From Herpomyces periplanetae (taxonomy: Eukaryota > Ascomycota > Laboulbeniomycetes > Herpomycetales > Herpomycetaceae), in assembly GCA_009733715.1 (NCBI GenBank), contig WMKJ01000053.1:1-64000 (forward strand): a DNA stretch of 64,000 nt, read 5' to 3'. A model generated the notes under the pieces. The model was given only the letters and a program-made list of their open reading frames with translations. It searched no databases and had not been told where the DNA came from. Every line of letters begins with the position of its first letter. Positions within the stretch are counted from its first letter, which is position 1. Position numbers and translations under genes: made by a program. Of this stretch, positions 24,005 through 36,122 are shown piece by piece.

Positions 24005-24328
24005 ATGGGTCTACAATATTCTCCCGACACGTTAACTTCGGATAAACAAGTTAATTCGCCTTCAGCAGGACCCGTAAGAGAAATCCCCCCGCGTACATCG
24101 AGTTCTAATTGTCATACTGCGAATACAGTAACCAGCTCAGTTACGCCACACGCAGCCACAAGCCGTGATAATGTTACGTCAAAATCGGCTTGTTTACCCG
24201 TGCTGATAAATCACGGGGTCCCGGCACAAACTCTGAATTCACAGGCAGCTCGTGATAGTGTTTCGGCTGATATGGTTTACGTTGAACGTATGGAAGACGA
24301 ATACGCCAAGCGTGAGGGTGGAGCATAA
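24005..24328 (+). CDS. Possible small protein of 107 residues
   Basis: An ATG opens a polar Ser/Thr/Asn-rich frame (MGLQYSPDTL...) ending in a charged helix-like tail, YVERMEDEYAKREGGA. I recognise no family, and there is no signal peptide or membrane segment. Amino-acid use is even and the frame carries many GTTAAC/CGT codons like neighbouring genes, which is weak support for coding. It could be a single exon of a larger gene or chance. Confidence 0.3.
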   Translation: MGLQYSPDTLTSDKQVNSPSAGPVREIPPRTSSSNCHTANTVTSSVTPHAATSRDNVTSKSACLPVLINHGVPAQTLNSQAARDSVSADMVYVERMEDEYAKREGGA

Positions 24329-24921
24329 TTTCTAATTGTGCACTATGGTTGTAGTTTGGTTTCTCTGTAATAACTAGGCATTCTTTTACTTGATTTCTCA
24401 CGTGCCAATTTGTCAGCATTGATGTACATACACGCACAAACCCCCGTACTCCTGCATGGGTGATTTAACGGTTTTATACAATCTTACCCTTCCAAAAAAT
24501 ATTTTGTCACGGAATTGGGTAACATTTAACGATTTTGGTGGGACAGAGGAGGGGGGAGGCAGTTTGACTGTTTAGATGTTAGATTTGGCTACCTGTCCAC
24601 AGTCCCACGTTTGTTGCACAACTGATCGGTGGGGCAATTGGTTACAAAATCCTTCTCCCACCCATTGTACTGTGCCTTCATTCAAAATACGTAAAAAATT
24701 GGATAAGCAAAAACGGTTTAATTGCATTGTATACACGGTTTACCCAACTAAGAATTGAAAAAATGAAATAACATGAAAGTTTCCCTGTTAACAAACTAAC
24801 ACAAAATTTAAGGCCAATACACACATTTCACACACGTAAAGTAAATCCAAACGTTACAAAAAAGGTAAATCATACTTTAAATAGGGTTCGTACCTCACGC
24901 ACACATATTCAGCAGCCAGTT
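24329..24921. other. Intergenic spacer
   Basis: No gene supported. It holds the 3' end of the C2H2 gene. Confidence 0.5.
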
Positions 24922-27900
24922 TTACTGAAATGGAGCAACGAAATTTGTAAACTGATGATAATTCTTTACACTGGCTAGCTCAGCTTCAACACTTAGGGGA
25001 TTTCCGCTACCGTTTTCCTGAAACGAACCTCTCAATGAGGGAAAAAGCGGTGACCACATTATGGATGATCCAGATGTTAAATCATTTTTACAAACAGTAA
25101 GAGGACCTCCATTGGTAGGAGAATTAACATCGGATACCGACAGTGAAGATGATTTTGCTGATGATGACCCCCCCGTACACGGTGGTGAACTCATTCCACA
25201 ATCAGGCGTAGAAGCAGTAAAGGTCGAACTACTTGCCAAGCCCGACCCAAACATGGCCATTTGCCAAGACTTGTCGTCGACACCGCCACTGGCACTGCCA
25301 CGGGTATCCGAAGGATTAATCCGGTCCGGGGTTTTTTGGGCTTCGAAGGTTGGAAAGACTTTTTCCCGGGGAAATTCGATGTTTTCTTTGGTGGAGTTGG
25401 TAGAGTTAACATTGCCCAATTTTCCGGGAAAGTTACACATGTTAATATCATCCAGGGAAAAACTACTTTCAACTGCACCAAATGATTGACCGCAGTCTAT
25501 GGTTAATATATCCTTTCCTGACGTCATAATAATTCTGGGTGCACCATTATCCGAAATTTCGGTCCTTTTGTCATTGGAAAATGGTAGTAATGACGAATTG
25601 GATTTAATGGATTCAATGGTTGAGCATGATGATGATGATGATGATGATGATGATAATGAAGTTGTAGATGATGATAATGATGATGATGAAGTTGCGGATG
25701 ATGATGCTGAAGATGATCCGGATGAGGAACATGAAGAAAATGAGCCATTAGCTACATTAAACTCATTTCCTGTAGCCTCTCCTCCTGATGTATTCCATCC
25801 AACATCATAATGTTCATATTCTTCTGTTCCAAATGCTGTCGTTAAAACATCAAAAGGTAACATTATATTACACGGTTTCGATGCTGATGATGTGGATGAC
25901 GCTATGGACGATGAAGAAGACGATGATGAAGAGGAAACTTTTCTTTCTTGTAAATTTTCCTCACAAATAGTATCATTGTCATGTAAATGTTTAATCTTGG
26001 CCTGTTTATAGGATTTTTCCTCGTTCAAGCTAATCTTTTCCTCATTTATACCTCCATTGGCCGAATGAAATGATCTTCTCTTCCCCTGATTCCAATAACT
26101 TTTACCAGCCGTTCTACAAGCTCCATTACCGGTTTCATTTGTAGCATCTCCTCGAAAACTTGTATCCGGGTTACATAAAGATTGTGATCGAGTCATTCCG
26201 GAGCATCTTAAATTTCCCTCCCCTAATACACTTCTACCCAGATTGTTGTTACTCTTCCCTTCCATGTTTAATGCTATACTCGCTCCGTTAACGTTAATGT
26301 TCGCTTTTGCTAATACATCCGGTGAAAGTGGGCAACTTGTAGTGCTAGATTTACCACTACTTCCCGTTTGCTCATTAGTTGTAGGCGTAGTGCTTTCTCG
26401 GAAGGTATCCGCGATATATAGAGGATAAATGCTGTTCCGTCGTTTAACTTCATGATTTGCACTTTTGCACGTTTCAGCATCTGTTATTCCTAAATCATAG
26501 GCTTCTTGAATTATGGATGCCACTGCTGAAGCGTCAGGCCCTCGTGCGAATTCCAGCTTATCTTGAAGTTGGCCACTCATAATACTCGCATTCCCTCCTG
26601 CTTCACGGGTACAGCTACCCTGTTGACGTCCAGTAGTTTTAATATTCCAATTAAAGCAAGGTATATTGTTAGGGTCACTTCCATGCTTAAACTCTAGTAA
26701 AGCCTTCCAAGCTTCAATCAAGTCAGGTTGATGCAGGAGTCCGTAAATTACGTTGGAGTGCTTCCAGTCATTTTTGGTCTCTCCATTATCAAAGTGACTT
26801 GCCACGTGTTTACACCTTTCTTCCCAGGTGTACAATACTGCCGTGCAAAACCCGCATCCCCATGCCACTCTTTTTTCTAAGTTTTGTTTGACCGTGTAAG
26901 CATGTGGACAATTCTTACAATTATGCGCAGATCGATGATGTTGATTAAAGGAATTTTCACTCCAGAATTCCTGGTTACAATCGGGACAGGGGAACTTTCG
27001 CCATCTTTCATGAACAGTTTCTTCGTGATGCTTCCAATCCCAGCGTCGGGTAAACTTAACTTCACAGGAAGTACAAACGTAGCGCTGTTTTCTTTCATGT
27101 TCCGATCGACTAGTACGCAATGCAGACTTATGGTTTGTAACGAGTACTTTTCGCGAATGAGGAAAGTTATTTGATTCCAGAGTGATCGGATACTTTCCCG
27201 AAGGTCCGGTAAGGAATTTTTTCTGGCAACCTGAATCATTTAAGTTGTTTGGTAGTGTGGTGGTAGTTGAGTTTGGGAGAATGTGAACTAGGGAAGTAGG
27301 AGATGTAGAAGGAGATCCCCATCTTGAGAAATCGGGCTCCAGTTGTGAAGGTGAATCTTGAGTAGGTAGTAAGAGTAAAGATGATTGTGAAAGTTGATCA
27401 GTTGAGAGGGGATAAAGAGGTAAATTGTTTAAGAGTGTGGATGATGTTGGGCTGTTTTGAGTAAGAATTGAGTTTGATGAGTCTACCGGGTACGATAAAT
27501 TTTGTTGGTGAAGAGCTAAAATTTAATGTATTGATGGAGTAAACGTTAGCTAATGCTTGAGGGTTTACGCAGATTGGGGGAAGTTTTGTTGGGATAATGA
27601 GAAAGAGTAAAGTAGATTGAAGGGAGAGGGAAGATGAGAGGTGAAGAGGGTATATGGTTAACTTACCGATTTGTCTATCTAGGTGAAGCCATCGAATGAC
27701 AAGATCTATATCGTATGGGCGTAGAGCAACTATGGAAGGGACTGCCTCTGGGGGAATGCTGGAGGGTTCGAGTAGGGAGGATCGGTTAAAGAGCAAATTT
27801 GTCGAAGGAGTTGATGAGAGTGATGCGGTGGGAAGTTTTGGGGGGAAGGAAGAGCATTGAGAGGCGGAAAATTGGGATAAATTGGCCGCTGGGGAAGATG

Positions 27901-28024
27901 ATGAAGGTAAATTTGTAGGATTGAAGGTGGATGATGACAGGGAAGAAGAGCGATTTGAAGGAGTAGAGATCATGGCAGGCGGAGGAGAGTTGGAAGAAAA
28001 AGAGCAGGAAAGATTGGTTAACAT
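24922..28024 (-). CDS. C2H2 zinc-finger transcription regulator with Ser-rich regions
   Basis: Two exons (28024-27667, 27515-24922) with a 151-nt intron (27666-27516) encode 983 residues. Phase agrees exactly: exon 1 ends one base into a codon after RWLHLDRQI and exon 2 resumes with ALHQQNLSYPVD. Two classical C2H2 fingers sit at about 261-284 (CTSCEVKFTRRWDWKHHEETVH) and 290-313 (CPDCNQEFWSENSFNQHH). A divergent third follows at about 330-355 (CGFCTAVLYTWEERCKHVASHF). This arrangement, with a W-containing last finger, is typical of filamentous ascomycete C2H2 regulators. The N-terminal 120 residues and long C-terminal parts are Ser/Thr/Asn-rich with poly-Ser tracts, suggesting disordered activation regions. 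DNA targets are unknown. The DNA upstream is a >1 kb pyrimidine-rich leader, unusually long in this window. Confidence 0.75.
25627..25770. repeat. GAT/ATC trinucleotide tract encoding poly-Ser in the C2H2 gene
   Basis: Runs of GAT on the + strand (TCA/ATC on the coding strand) from about 25627, broken by variants to about 25770, encode Ser-rich stretches of the zinc-finger protein. A shorter similar tract lies at about 25880-25935. Length variation between strains is likely. Confidence 0.6.
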
Positions 28025-29320
28025 GTAGAATGGAGACGAAGAAGTGAGATGAGTAGTGAAAGAAGGAAGAGGGAGAAGATTGAAATGGATGAAGAAACAA
28101 TTAGGGAAGAGCGTATTAGTATGTTAAAAGTAAAATGGATGGGATGTTGAAAAGATTAAGGAAAGTGAGTGAACCTTGTTCGTTAAGTTAGATAATTAGT
28201 CTCGTAATACTACCTTGTTAGCATATATATCAATATATACATAAATATATATGTATGTATGTGTGTGTGTGAGTGTGTGAGTATGTCTGAGAGAAAGGAT
28301 AAGAGTATACGAAGGAGGTAAAAAAGATAAGGTTGGTTTTAGTGGTAACAAGTATGTAACGGAGAGAAAATATTTGGCATTAAAGAATGAAATGACGGGG
28401 TAAATTGGCGAAGGAGATAGTGAATGATAGAAGAAATAACGTGAAAACAGTCGGAAAGACGGTGAAATGATTGAAAATTGAAGGGAAATTATGGGAGAGG
28501 GGAATTGGGAAAGGTGTTAGATAGTTAAGGTTAGCATTAAAATATATCAAGCATGGTATAGAATGAGATATGAATGGAGATTGATATGATAAACAAAGAA
28601 AAGATTTAGAGAATTGAATGATGGGATATAAGATTTTTCAAATAAACCAACCTAAATGTGAGAATTTAGGCGATTAAATATCGAAGTAAATGGAATATTG
28701 ACGTTTAAGGGAAAAGCAGGATTATGAAATTTCTTTTTAGCTTCATGAAAGAGTTTAGTCGGCAATGGATAACAGGCAAGGGTAAGGAAGTGTAGAAGAA
28801 AGAAGTTTAGAGGGACAATTCAAGATGGTGTTGGCAGAAAGAAAGAAGGGGATTTGGAATGGAAGAATGTGGAGCAAAGAGACGAGTGGGATGGACAGGA
28901 TAAGCTTAGATGGTAAGGAAGGGAGGGTGAATGCGAAGGGGAGGGTAGGAAAACTTGAGCAAGCAGCGGGGAGGGGAGAGGGAGAGGGAGAGGGAGAGGG
29001 AGAGAGAGGGGAGGGAGGTAGAAAGATTGAGTGTAGCGAACAATGAACGAGAGAAAAAAAGTTAAAAGCAGGGGATGAACAGGAGAGGAAGAAGGAGAAG
29101 GAGAAGGAGAAGAAGAAGAGGAAGAAAAGAAGAGAAGAAAATGAGGAGAGAAGGAGAACTAGCCAGACTTTTATATCGAGATCAAGTGTTAGCGATACGT
29201 AGATTTGGAAGGAACGACTGGAGAAAATGGGTAAGCCGATCAAATTAACGATGGTACGGACCAGTAAAAGCGGTTGAAATAAACCGTATTGGGACGGAAT
29301 TGTGAACAAATCCATAGCAC
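28025..29320 (-). promoter_or_regulatory. Pyrimidine-rich leader/promoter of the C2H2 gene
   Basis: On the minus strand this stretch is strongly C/T-rich for about 1.2 kb, with an AT/GT run near 28225-28285, a hexamer array at 28970-29018 and a GAA-rich tract at 29085-29150 (+ strand sense). A 186-codon frame here (28755-29315) is only the C/T-rich composition read as Ser/Phe/Leu/Pro. Such tracts precede the start codons of PP2A and eRF1 in this window too, so I read it as 5' leader plus promoter. Confidence 0.45.
28970..29018. repeat. GGGAGA hexamer array
   Basis: About six to seven near-perfect GGGAGA units on the + strand within the purine-rich region upstream of the C2H2 gene. Confidence 0.7.
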
Positions 29321-29715
29321 CTTCCTTTTACGCCCAAACACACATTTCAATTCAAAAACCGTTCGTTTCCTAATTAGGCAATCTAATTACTTGGTTTTAC
29401 CTAAAAGAGTAATTTCCCGTTAAGGTCACGTTTAAATTACCCACTTCCTTCACCCTCGACAACGCCACTGCCTGTGGCGTGGCCGAGGAAGCCGGCCGTG
29501 CGCCACACAGAGGGAGTTTGCCTGTGGCGAGAAGAGCGTTTCCGAGGCATCGGGTTAACTAGTTATTCCTGGCAACTCGGTGGTGGGGTTTTGATTTCGC
29601 TTGCTGGGCTTCTCTCTCACGTTACACCATTAGAGTTACTCGTTGGGGATTCATGGTTGGCTCTCACTCGCAAGTGTATTGGAGGGAGAAATTGAACTTG
29701 TGCATTTGCATTAAC

Positions 29716-29823
29716 ATGTGTGTGTGCGTGAGTGTGTGCGTGTGCGTGTGCGTGTGCATGTACGTGTACGTCTACGTCTACGTCTACGTGTGCATGTATG
29801 CCAGTATGCCAGTATGCCAGTAT
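29716..29823. repeat. Compound GT/GTGC microsatellite with TATGCCAG repeat
   Basis: TGTGTG and GTGCGT units run into TACGTC hexamers, then three copies of an eight-base TATGCCAG-like unit. Confidence 0.75.
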
Positions 29824-30244
29824 ACCCATCTGCATCCTATTCCCCCCTTCCCTTCCAATCTTCGCTAATTCAAATAATGGACATCCTTTACTCTTTCAAA
29901 AATTTATTATTCCCTTCTGTAAACATTTCAAATCTTATCAACTTTTTTGCCCATTTCTCCATCACAATTAGCCCCTCCATCAGTACCTTCATCTTCGTCA
30001 TCATCGCCATTATTACCCATATCTTTCAAGCACTCTTTGTACATGGATCCCTATTTCCATTTACAAACTACCTCAATCTAATAATCTTAGTTTATTCCAA
30101 TCATCTTTGCTCGATTACACAACTCAACTTCACCAGCTATAAAATCCTATCATTCTTTTGCTAAACGACATTTTCAATCTGTTTCTCACTCTGTAGTACA
30201 ATTTAATTAATCCTTACTCAAAATAACTCTTCAATCCAAGTCAT

Positions 30245-30250
30245 GAGTGA

Positions 30251-30287
<37 letters not shown>

Positions 30288-30324
30288 AGTGTGTGCGTGT
30301 GCGTGTGCGTGTGCGTGTATGTAC
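30245..30324. repeat. GT microsatellite
   Basis: An uninterrupted GT run of about 30 bp, then GCGTGAGTGTGTGCGTGTGC repeated blocks. The compound part is the same as in the 29716 array. Confidence 0.8.
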
Positions 30325-30945
30325 ATCAGATATTATTTCCCACTCATTCCTCTCCTTCTCTCTGTCCAATGAAATTCTTGTTTTCCTTTCACCCATACTA
30401 AATTATTTACATGTCTCATGATATTTAATTCATTAATAACTACACTTTTCTTCACTGTAGCTGTATCATTGTGATCCTCGTCTTCATTACCTCCGTAGTA
30501 GCTCATTCGACATTCTACGTAAACTTCATTCGCTAATGCACACCGGGGTCGAATTGGTCGGGTTATTCATCCGGTTTTGCTTGTTTCAATAATCCCTCAC
30601 TCTGTTGCGATACTTGCTACTAACTCCTGTACACCTCTTTACACACTCCATCATTAATGAATGTATTCGTAAGTAAACCCCTTGAATGACTTACCGTACC
30701 AATCCGCGTAAACTTGGCAATTCTTTTAATATTTCCCTCCACCCTTTTGATAACAAATCCTCCAACTACCAACTACATTCAAGCACAGTTACTTCGCCAC
30801 AAATAACTTTTAACCATCAAGTCATATTGAACCATTTCTTTCTCTTTTTCTCTTTTGCTCATCATTACATGCACGTATAATTTTCCATGAAATTTTAACA
30901 TTCCAATCCCTACCTCATGTCACCTCCCACTACATTCGTATACTG

Positions 30946-30951
30946 CACGTG
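30946..30951. promoter_or_regulatory. CACGTG E-box before a possible start exon
   Basis: TGCACGTGATGG context. Seventeen bases downstream lies ATGGCGCTCTTACAAG followed by a GTAAGT donor (exon candidate 30968-30983). No downstream exon could be assigned, so an unannotated + strand gene is only a possibility. Confidence 0.3.
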
Positions 30952-31044
30952 ATGGTCCAATCCCTTTATGGCGCTCTTACAAGGTAAGTTTATACGACTC
31001 TCCCGACTGTTCAACAATTTCTCTTTTCATACCAAATGATTTTC

Positions 31045-31231
31045 ATTCTATCCCACTCTATACCATGCCATCCTATCTCGTCCCGTCCTGTATAGTTCCA
31101 TCCCGTCAGTCCCAACCCAACCCAACCCATCTCATCTCATCTCACCTTAACTAGATTCCTCTCTACCCAACCCAATCCAATCCAATCCAATCCAATCCAA
31201 TCCAACCCAACCCAACCCAACCCAACCCAAC
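31045..31231. repeat. Degenerate pentanucleotide array, CCAAC/CCAAT core
   Basis: The left part consists of diverged five-base units (CATCC, CGTCC, CTCAT). The right part (31165-31231) is nearly perfect CCAAT then CCAAC. The five-base phase is kept through most of the array. Confidence 0.7.
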
Positions 31232-32430
31232 TCCACGTTACCTTAGCTCCACCATCACATGATCTGCCCCTCCGATCTTATATGCAAACGTTCTTCCCTT
31301 CGTATATTATCTAGTTGTTGCATGTTCTAATGCCGCTTGTCACTGGATTATTTATTCATTGCTAAAATGGGATTAACTCTTTGATTCATTTTTACGTTAA
31401 CGTACTCACTTTTAACACTTTTCCATTAACATATCCATACCATTCATAAATACCCTTTGCTAATTGTTTCGCTGAACTATTATCTTGTATTACTCGACTA
31501 TTCTCTCGTAATCCTTGCCCGTGCATTTGATTTATCCTGCACTACTTATCACGATAACAAGGTAAACGCAAACAACTTCTACAATCGTTGTTTAATTGCC
31601 TTTTTTATTTCCCTTTTTCATCCAGAATTATAAACCGTACTTTTTTCCCTTTTGCCTCTCCCATCATTCCATATTATCATCCCTTGCATACTTAAAACTC
31701 CTAAATTGCAAGATACTAACTGTACACCAATGTATTCCTGTATGACCCTTCGGAAATGCATGTACGAAAATCGTGTATCAATTATGCCATATCCCACTAC
31801 ACACATTTCCGTATCATTTTATCCCTAAATCCGGTTTTTTCCTTCCCGCAAAATCCCAAATTTACACAACCCCATCATACCTATTCTACTATATCCCATT
31901 CAACTTACTCGTATGCTTCATTCTCCCGTAAATATGGTCTATGTTAATCCCTTTTCGGCTCGGCTTGGCCCGACACAACCTTCGGATTGCTCATCCTTCC
32001 ATGCTAGTCGGCGCGAAGCTTCGGGGGATGATTCTGATCCACAAAATTGGTCTTGTCAAGCTCGAATTTACCCAAAAATTCCCTTTCCAACATTTTACTT
32101 TCACACATTGAATTTCTTTTCTGTATTCTCATTATGTTTATCTTATTATTCACTTTCTCTTCTCCCTTTCCCCTGCCATTTATACTTACTGTTATACCCA
32201 TAATCAAAATTCCTTTAAAGTTTGATCTTTTCATTATCCATTCATCCACTAACTCACTTTAACCCCTCCTCCTTCTGCAACATCAATATCGGGTTTGTCA
32301 AGCTTCGGCACAGGTCTACCTTGGTTAATCGTGGTCCCTTAATCGCGCACTCTACAACATATGTAAATAAGCTATACGTTCCTCCCAATTTTATAATTAG
32401 CATACAACGCGCTTAAGTAACATGTTATTC

Positions 32431-32478
32431 ATTCATCAATTCATCCATTCATCCATTCATCCATCCATCCATCCATTC
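32431..32478. repeat. ATCC tetranucleotide repeat
   Basis: ATTCATCC units run into pure ATCC repeats over about 45 bp. Confidence 0.75.
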
Positions 32479-33953
32479 ACTAGTTTTCTCGGTCCCATTT
32501 CAAGCTTGTACTCGCAACATTTATTTTTCTAGTTTACACACTCCTCTTTCCAAACTAGCTGTTACTTATCCATTGCAAAATTCAATGCTGCCAAACCAAC
32601 GGTATGCATTTCTACTTCAAAATAATCCGATACTTTGATACTCTTCTTTATCATCTCCTCACGATTATCTAGTCCAGCGTTTGATTTGAACATTCTGGTA
32701 AGCCACCTTACTTATTAAAGTAATTAATCACCTTTACTTGACTATTCCACCTTTGAAGAATTCATCATAGCTTCAGGACATATTTATGCATGTCTCGACC
32801 TTGCATACTACTAAGATGATGTATGGCGTTTCATGCTTATCGATAGTTTGCCCCTAGTCTGACCTTCATTATCGCGCTGTTTCTCCTCTTTTTATTTTCA
32901 CTCGGCTTAGCTTGTCATATCATCATTTACACATACCCACGCGTATTCACGGCTATACTTTACCGTGCCCGTCCGCACCACACATAGTCTATATAGTAAG
33001 GACTTTAAACACGCCATTGCGTGTGGTACGACCAACTGGTCTTGAATGCTCATACCACCAAATATACTGCCAATGATAACGCACCGTTATTTTTCAGACT
33101 TTTACCTTGACAAATTATTCCTCTTATGAACCTACGAACTGCTTCATCAAGTCGTTTCCGACAAGCCCGATTAATTTAGTGGCAAGACATATTTGCTCAA
33201 GTTAATAGTGCTCATTTTCCTTTGTAACATAACCTTTTTACTTTACTAGCGTATTTCATTCACAAGCCGAATCTGATTCATCTTTCATCTGCGACAAAGT
33301 ACTACTAATTAAATAAATTTTTGCCTACCAACGAACCTCTCAATTACATTAACTACTTTTTTCTATTGCCATACTTGTAACTATCCGCCCATCAAGTTCC
33401 GTCATTACCTAATCTCAAAATCGTCTGCAAATTAAGCATTAAGTAATAGTAGCAAATGTTTACCGCTAATGCCCCAATCACATGATAAAAATACTTGAAC
33501 AGTATTACTAAGTTATTTATTCTACTTTTGTATGAAGCACAGGGCAGAGACTTTGAAGGGTGGGTATAATACGCATAGACAAATGTTCACCCACGAATAT
33601 TAACCATATAACATACATTGACCGGGATACACTTAATAAATCAATCATGATGAGTTAATTTACGGAGTTTTGTGAGCATAACCATCGACCATGTGAAACA
33701 GTTAAATTGCCGAGGCATACAGTTTAAACAAATTTGTACGCACATCCTAAAAACACGTTGACATGACCTTACACTCCCGAACATCACCAATAATTCCCAT
33801 TGACACAACTCATTACAATTTATCCTTATATATTAACAAAAGAATGTATTGCAAGAATAATCTTTTCTTAATTATTCAACCTTTGACCATTACCATTGCC
33901 ATTGCCCTCTCCCTCACCACCATTCTCCCCCAACGCCCCTCAACTATGCCTCC

Positions 33954-33959
33954 CACGTG
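33954..33959. promoter_or_regulatory. CACGTG E-box in gene-poor region
   Basis: CCCACGTGACCAAT context, with a CCAAT-like box directly next to it. No start codon of a supported gene lies nearby. Confidence 0.3.
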
Positions 33960-34091
33960 ACCAATCACCTAATCACTGCGTCATTTAGATAGGATGCCGG
34001 AAGGGGAGTATATCCGAACATTTTGGTGTGGTTGGCTTGGTAGATTTTTCGAGTTGTTAAAAACTATTCAAAATACTGAATTATTTTGGGA

Positions 34092-34311
34092 ATATCATGC
34101 TATGCTATTCCATGTCATGTCATACCGTACTATGCCATGTCATGCCATGCCTTGCTACGCTGTGCCATGCAGCTCCATGCGATGCAATGCTATGCAAAAT
34201 AATGCTATCCTACACCCTTCCCATACCATATCGTGCCACGCCACACTACACTATACCTTGCCATGCCATGCCATGCCATGCTGTGCAATGCAATGTAATG
34301 CAATGCCATGA
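34092..34311. repeat. Degenerate pentanucleotide array, CCATG core
   Basis: About 220 bp of five-base units (CCATG, CTATG, TCATG, CAATG), with four perfect CCATG copies near 34260. Open frames here read as Cys/His/Met-rich only because of the repeat. Confidence 0.75.
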
Positions 34312-35854
34312 TGTTTATATACTCTTTTAAAATGAATTTACTGTTGCTGCACTTAATAGTTGGACTTTGGTCACCTTTGTCCAGTTAAACATTCACGGAT
34401 TAACGAAACGCTGTAACCAATTGATTCAGGGGAACCGGGTAAGCACAGTACATATTCAGTGGAACTGCGTTTATCAAGGATAAAAATGTTTGCTAATCCG
34501 TGGACTTGATGCATTAAATATAATGATATAAATTTTATTTAGGGAAAATGAAGAATTTTTCATAAACTTGTATCGGTCGTATACCCATTTCTTCGAGAAT
34601 GGTTTATAACCCAATGTCACTGTCGTTATCTTTACTGTATTAAATCTTTTCATGAACGGGATTTTCCTTGTCGATCACACCGGAACGAGTCACGCGTACA
34701 TCCCCTTGGTGTTCAAGTGAATCATGCGCGTAGCTAAAAGTGCAAAGTTGATTACTGCGCCTTGCTTTTACTGGCTGGTCAATAATCCTCATGCGCCGGC
34801 AAGCCTAACCTTCTTCCACGTTTACGAGCTACGTTTCATTATCACCGTGCATAAGAGAAGTTTTCTTCGAAATGTTTTTTTTTCCCCTACTACCCTACGG
34901 TATGCTAACCGCTCCTTAAGTTAACCTCTGCGGCCGTTATATGACAACGCTGTTCGTAACATTGATATTATGTATAATCATCTGGAACGATTTGTGAGGT
35001 CACACGTTACAGTGGTTTTGTCATTGCGTAATATGTTGGCAAGACTAATTTACGGTTGTGTCTGAGTTGACGTTATATCTTCAATGTTTAAACCCTGCTC
35101 ATGCCTTTAACGTGTACGTGTAACTTTGAAGCGTGAATTTTCAATGAGTGTGCAAGTAATAGTTAATTGCATGCATAAAGTAGTCTACATCTACGAATAA
35201 CGAATCACCTTTTGCCTACAAGCTTACGCTGTGAATAACGATAACGAACATATACAAGCTTGTCACTCCATTCGTCGCAGACTGGGGTGTGCTCATTTTA
35301 CACAATCCCGATTAGCGTTACACGCGTGCGTACGCTTGCCGCGAAGACCACTGACGTACAAGTTGAGCGCTCAGGTACAAATTAATAGTGTAAATGAACG
35401 GGTTCACATGTTCGGGGAAATTACCTCGGAGTTATGCTAATAACTTGTAATGTACAAGTCACAATATGGCGTGTGTCTATGTGTATGCGTACGGTCGATT
35501 GTCAATTGAGACTATGACTTGGGCAAGGGAACTTTGACACTGTTAACGGGATAAATAGTTTGACGCTACTTAATGTCTTACACCTAAAGTCGCTTCAAAC
35601 AACAATACTAGTGTGTGAGTAGGCAAGTCAAATTCCCCGATTTCATAAAACTCACCGACAAACGCAAGGCTCAATAATACAATTTGCTTAACATGGATAG
35701 GTGATGAATTGTATTGTTTTAAATGTTCAAGTTAAACTGGGATTGACGGTTTAAAAACTTCGGATTGAATTATGCAGGAACAAAGGATTTTTCCACTTGC
35801 GAGCCCCAGTGAACAAAAGGAATGGGTAAAGAGTGAGAGTTGAAGGTCCGGAGT

Positions 35855-35915
35855 GTGCATGCGCATGCACATGCGTATGTGCATGAAAGTGTGCATGTGC
35901 ATGAGTGAGAGGACG
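35855..35915. repeat. Alternating purine-pyrimidine TGCATG tract
   Basis: About 60 bp of TGCATG/TGCGCATG repeats, interrupted once. Alternating purine-pyrimidine DNA of this sort can adopt left-handed form, but that is inference. Confidence 0.5.
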
Positions 35916-35970
35916 AAGATTGGTATGAGTGAGAATGAGCATAAGTAGCTGAACGGATTGATGCACGGGT

Positions 35971-36122
35971 GTATGGGTGTATGGATGTATGGATGTATGG
36001 ATGTATGGATGTATGGATGTATAGATGTATAGATGTATAGGTGTATAGATGTATAGGTGTATAGATGTATAGGTGTATAGGTGTATAGGTGTATAGGTCT
36101 ATAGGTCTATAGGTCTATAGGC
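35971..36122. repeat. Octamer tandem array, GTATGGAT/GTATAGGT, 19 units
   Basis: 152 bp split exactly into nineteen eight-base units. The unit changes in steps from GTATGGGT to GTATGGAT, GTATAGAT, GTATAGGT and CTATAGGT, which records the order of local duplications. A GC-rich island follows at once. Confidence 0.9.

Larger units (their letters stand above)
29321..30967. other. Gene-poor region with GC-rich island and two GT microsatellites
   Basis: A GC-rich island at about 29465-29620 carries TGCGCCACA at 29499. From about 29850 the + strand becomes pyrimidine-rich, the opposite of the region before 29.2 kb. Only composition-driven frames are seen. A CACGTG sits at 30946-30951. Confidence 0.5.

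Noticed and set aside
25061-25810. Acidic + strand frames with poly-Asp
   Set aside because: They are the antisense of the C2H2 gene; the Asp runs are the GAT repeat opposite the poly-Ser codons.
28755-29315. 186-codon minus-strand frame
   Set aside because: Consists of Ser/Phe/Leu/Pro strings that follow from the C/T-rich tract and a hexamer repeat.
31913-32203. MFS-transporter-like exon (DPQNWS string)
   Set aside because: A single short match in a pyrimidine-rich region, with no flanking exons or membrane segments to support it.
34092-34311. Cys/His/Met-rich frames suggestive of a metallothionein
   Set aside because: Created by CCATG pentamers; two frames give the same kind of peptide.
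35971-36122. CRISPR-like array
   Set aside because: Contiguous eight-base tandem units with no spacers; host is eukaryotic.
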